This document shows positions 58,673 to 61,302 of a stretch of DNA of 61,302 bases, one piece after another. Numbering within the stretch: position 1 is the stretch's first letter; each line of letters begins with the position of its first letter. The position numbers were made by a program, and so were the translations under genes. Location: the NCBI GenBank assembly GCA_900318555.1, contig ONKX01000027.1, forward strand, positions 1 through 61,302, written 5' to 3'. The notes beneath the pieces are model-generated. The model saw only the letters and a list, made by a program, of their open reading frames with translations. It was not told the origin of the DNA and ran no database searches. Source of the DNA: an uncultured Prevotellaceae bacterium. GTDB lineage: Bacteria > Bacteroidota > Bacteroidia > Bacteroidales > Bacteroidaceae.

Positions 58673-61302
58673 ATGATCTGTGAGCATTGTCATAAAGAGA
58701 ACCGCTCAATAGCCAAGTTCTGTCGTTGGTGTGGTAAACCGCTCGTTTCGCAAAACGTGCTTGACCGCATGGTAGGACTTGATGACGTGAAACAACAGTT
58801 AAAGACGGTTGTTGATACCTATACTTATCTGCATTCGCGTAAGGACATCATGAATGTCCGTTTAAGCGTCAATGCGATTGTTATAGGTGAGACCGGAACG
58901 GGTAAGACAGCATTGGCCGAAGTGATTCGCGACTACTTCTACCAGCATAAGATTATCGAGAAACCTAAGTTGACGATGGTTGACGCGGTGGACTATCAGC
59001 GCTTCGTTGACAAGTGGGACGATAATGTGAAGAAAGCCAAGGACGGCATTCTGTTCTTCGACAATGTGCAGAAGTTGTTGCCAGACCGCTATTCCAATCA
59101 GGTGAACCCGCTTGATAAATTGTTTGTCGAGATGGATAAGTGGGACGAGAATCCCATTGTCATGATTGCCGGATTACCCAAGGGCCTTGACGACTTCTTG
59201 ACGGCAAACCCTGCTGCGCAGAACCGTTTCAAGTACACATTCCGCCTGCCAACCCCAGGCTATCAGGAGCTGTGCGACATCTGTAAAATGGAACTGCGTA
59301 CCAAATACGGTATTGCAGCCTATACACCGGAGGCCGACCATAAACTGACGCGTTTCTTCCAGTATCAGGTGAAAATCAAGGACGAGACTTTCGGATATGC
59401 CCATGTTGCTGTCAAGACTGCTGAGGACATCTTTACCTCGTTTATCAGTCGTGGCGCAGAGGCCGTCATGGTGGAAGAACAGGATATTCGCGGCTATGTT
59501 CCCGAGGAGCGTTCGTTGGAGGATATCCTCAGCGACCTCGACCGTTATATCGGTATGGACGAGGTGAAGAAAGCTGTTCGCGAGATAGCCTTTACCGTTC
59601 ACAACAGCGTACAGCGTGCTCAGCGAGGACTGGGCGAGCAGGAGAAGTCAGGCATTCATATTGTTTTGACAGGTAATCCTGGTACAGGTAAGACAACCAT
59701 TGCCCGTAAGTTGGGTGAGATACTGGAATCCATCGGATATCTGGATAGTGGCCACGTTGTCGAGGTAGATCGCTCGAAGATGGTCAGCCCCTATCAAGGT
59801 GAGACACCGAAAGTTGTTGACCGTTTGTGCGACAAGGCGATGGGCGGAATCCTCTTCGTTGATGAGGCCTATACGCTGGCACCTTTGAGTCAGAGTGGCG
59901 ATAAAGACCAGCAAGGCACGCAGGCCTTGGAGCAGTTGATGAAACGTATGGAAGACGACCGTGGTAAGTTTGTGGTCATTGCTGCCGGCTATCGCCAGGA
60001 GATGGACAATCTGTTCCGTATCAATCCTGGCGTGCGTAGCCGTTTCAGCTATTTCCTCAATATCGATGACTACACGCCCGATCAGTTGTTCCAGATTATG
60101 AGTGTCTTTGCCAAGGAGAAGAAATACGTGTTTACGGACGAGGCCAGGGAACTGACGCTCAAGATGATAACCGAGCTCTACAACTCGCGCGACAAGGACT
60201 TTGCCAACGGCCGTACAATGCGTCAACTCTTCGACAAGATTGTTGCCAAGCAGGCTGAACGTTTGCAGAAGGTTGACATTTCGACCCTTACCAATGAGCA
60301 GATGATGACCATCGACGTGTCCGATATTCCTTACGAGGCTCCGAAGACTGTCGATTATAAGGAGTGCCTGTCGAAACTCAACGGTATGGTTGGTCTTGCT
60401 GCCGTCAAGAAGGAAATCTCCAATCTGGCAGCATTCCTCAACCTGCAGATACGCCGTGGCGAAACCAATACCTTCCAGGGCAAGCACTACGTCTTCACGG
60501 GTAATCCCGGTACAGGTAAAACCACCGTTGCGCGTATCATGGCAGACGTATTCCGCACGTTGGGCATCCTCTCTCGTGGACAGCTGATAGAGGCCGACCG
60601 TGCTAAGCTCGTGGCAGGTTATTCGGGCCAGACGGCTATCAAGACCAACCAGTTGATTGACTCGGCGATGGGTGGTGTATTGTTCATCGATGAGGCTTAC
60701 ACGTTGAAGTCGAGCGATCAGGATTCCTTCGGCGCTGAGGCTATCGACACGCTGCTCAAACGTTTGGAGGATGATCGTGGTAAGTTCATCTGTATTGTTG
60801 CGGGTTATACCGACCAGATGCATGATTTCATTGATACGAACCCAGGACTGAAGAGCCGCTTCACGCAGACCATTCATTTCGACGACTATACGCCTGACGA
60901 ACTGACTGAAATCTTCATCAATCTGGCGAAGGGTAAGAACTTCACCATCGACGAAGAGACACAGGCAGCTATCCACCGTCAGTTCGAACAGCTCTACCTG
61001 CGTCGCGACAAGAACTTCGGCAATGCCCGTGAAGCTCGTCGCATGTTCGATCAGGCTGTCGAGAAGCAGAGCCAGCGCCTTGTTGGCATGATGGGCAATC
61101 CCGACTTCAAGGACGACGACATGTATCGCATCACCACTGCCGATCTTGAGGTCGCTCAGGCCGAGAAGGCTCGTCCGCTCGACGAGGTTCTCAACGAGCT
61201 CGACGAATTTATCGGCATGCGTTCTGTCAAGAACATGATCCGTCGTCTGGCCGTTCAGAGCATGTTCATGAAGCAGCGTGCCGCAATGGGTGCCGGTAAG
61301 GT
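58673..61302 (+). CDS. tandem CbbX/SpoVK-type AAA+ ATPase with N-terminal zinc ribbon (runs off the window)
   Basis: Open for 876 codons from the ATG at 58673 to the window end without a stop. It begins with a Cys4 zinc ribbon (C3, C6, C17, C20). Three AAA+ modules follow: Walker A GETGTGKT at 72-79, GNPGTGKT at 334-341 and GNPGTGKT at 610-617. Walker B is ILFFDN (D130, N131) in the first, so the catalytic Glu is missing there; the second (D397, E398) and third (D673, E674) have ILFVDEAYTL and VLFIDEAYTL. Arginine-finger motifs SRF follow in modules 2 and 3. A fourth module begins at about 850 (ELDEFIGMRSVKNMI). Modules 2-4 match the CbbX/SpoVK/EccA type. It probably remodels protein complexes under control of the kinase 14 bases upstream. 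Confidence 0.9.
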   Translation, partial: MICEHCHKENRSIAKFCRWCGKPLVSQNVLDRMVGLDDVKQQLKTVVDTYTYLHSRKDIMNVRLSVNAIVIGETGTGKTALAEVIRDYFYQHKIIEKPKLTMVDAVDYQRFVDKWDDNVKKAKDGILFFDNVQKLLPDRYSNQVNPLDKLFVEMDKWDENPIVMIAGLPKGLDDFLTANPAAQNRFKYTFRLPTPGYQELCDICKMELRTKYGIAAYTPEADHKLTRFFQYQVKIKDETFGYAHVAVKTAEDIFTSFISRGAEAVMVEEQDIRGYVPEERSLEDILSDLDRYIGMDEVKKAVREIAFTVHNSVQRAQRGLGEQEKSGIHIVLTGNPGTGKTTIARKLGEILESIGYLDSGHVVEVDRSKMVSPYQGETPKVVDRLCDKAMGGILFVDEAYTLAPLSQSGDKDQQGTQALEQLMKRMEDDRGKFVVIAAGYRQEMDNLFRINPGVRSRFSYFLNIDDYTPDQLFQIMSVFAKEKKYVFTDEARELTLKMITELYNSRDKDFANGRTMRQLFDKIVAKQAERLQKVDISTLTNEQMMTIDVSDIPYEAPKTVDYKECLSKLNGMVGLAAVKKEISNLAAFLNLQIRRGETNTFQGKHYVFTGNPGTGKTTVARIMADVFRTLGILSRGQLIEADRAKLVAGYSGQTAIKTNQLIDSAMGGVLFIDEAYTLKSSDQDSFGAEAIDTLLKRLEDDRGKFICIVAGYTDQMHDFIDTNPGLKSRFTQTIHFDDYTPDELTEIFINLAKGKNFTIDEETQAAIHRQFEQLYLRRDKNFGNAREARRMFDQAVEKQSQRLVGMMGNPDFKDDDMYRITTADLEVAQAEKARPLDEVLNELDEFIGMRSVKNMIRRLAVQSMFMKQRAAMGAGK

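Noticed and set aside
59648-60976. 442-codon open frame on the - strand opposite the AAA+ gene
   Set aside because: It mirrors the conserved Walker motifs of the + strand gene, which is open from 58673 to the window edge. No start signal or family resemblance.

Overview
The window looks like chromosomal DNA of an anaerobic Bacteroidales bacterium, most likely Prevotellaceae. The evidence is a set of promoter-like sites with the Bacteroidetes pattern TTTG-N19-21-TAnnTTTG (and a TAnnTTCG variant), two FimB/Mfa2-type lipoproteins, a type IX secretion plug protein (DUF5103), a 33-residue smalltalk-type protein, a beta-propeller/Y_Y_Y/AraC membrane regulator, a CotH-family protein with a YNLQG...GLYLVNG tail of the Prevotella kind, and the split ATP synthase operon order atpD-C-x-B-E-F-H-A-G. 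No tRNA, rRNA, insertion sequence or CRISPR array was seen.

Layout. 1-4.5 kb is an accessory strip: an MqsR-like toxin with a Panacea (DUF4065) antitoxin, a smalltalk gene, an orphan HicB-like antitoxin, superoxide dismutase and a Fic remnant. 4.5-13.6 kb holds a CotH-family protein, cysteine desulfidase (CyuA family), an MGMT-family protein, an AlkD-like repair protein, rubrerythrin, two fimbrial-type lipoproteins and a flavodiiron protein. With sodB this makes a spread-out oxygen and damage defence set. 13.7-24.1 kb carries a TPR protein and gyrA, the DUF5103 plug protein, and a leftward unit of HAD phosphatase, panB, MFS transporter and propeller-AraC regulator. 24.2-31.5 kb is the complete F-type ATP synthase operon. 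31.5-37.4 kb reads leftward: HU, a 29-residue basic protein, RNase E/G, a glycosyltransferase, a soluble hybrid histidine kinase and an EEP-family phosphatase. 37.4-47 kb has a WecB-like protein overlapping cobD, a secreted orphan, a repeat-rich spacer, an outer-membrane barrel, an NhaC antiporter, a PAP2 phosphatase, a GH51 arabinofuranosidase and a cupin lipoprotein. 47-54.6 kb has panE, a small HExxH protein, a divergent NAD+ DNA ligase, a divergently transcribed ABC-F protein and an M13 peptidase.

The strongest candidate for an undescribed system is at the right edge (54.6-61.3 kb). There a four-zinc-ribbon protein, a membrane Ser/Thr kinase and a giant tandem CbbX/SpoVK-type AAA+ ATPase with its own N-terminal zinc ribbon are packed with 3- and 14-base gaps. 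The ATPase runs off the window after three complete modules and the start of a fourth.

Two further themes recur. First, promoter modules are reused: near-identical promoter and leader segments sit upstream of unrelated genes, several place the ATG only 4-5 nt after the -7 box (predicted leaderless mRNAs), and two leaders begin with a three-codon mini-ORF. Second, palindromic or tandem repeats sit in frame inside coding genes (AlkD-like, LigA, ABC-F). All assignments come from reading the sequence and remembered family features; no database search was run.
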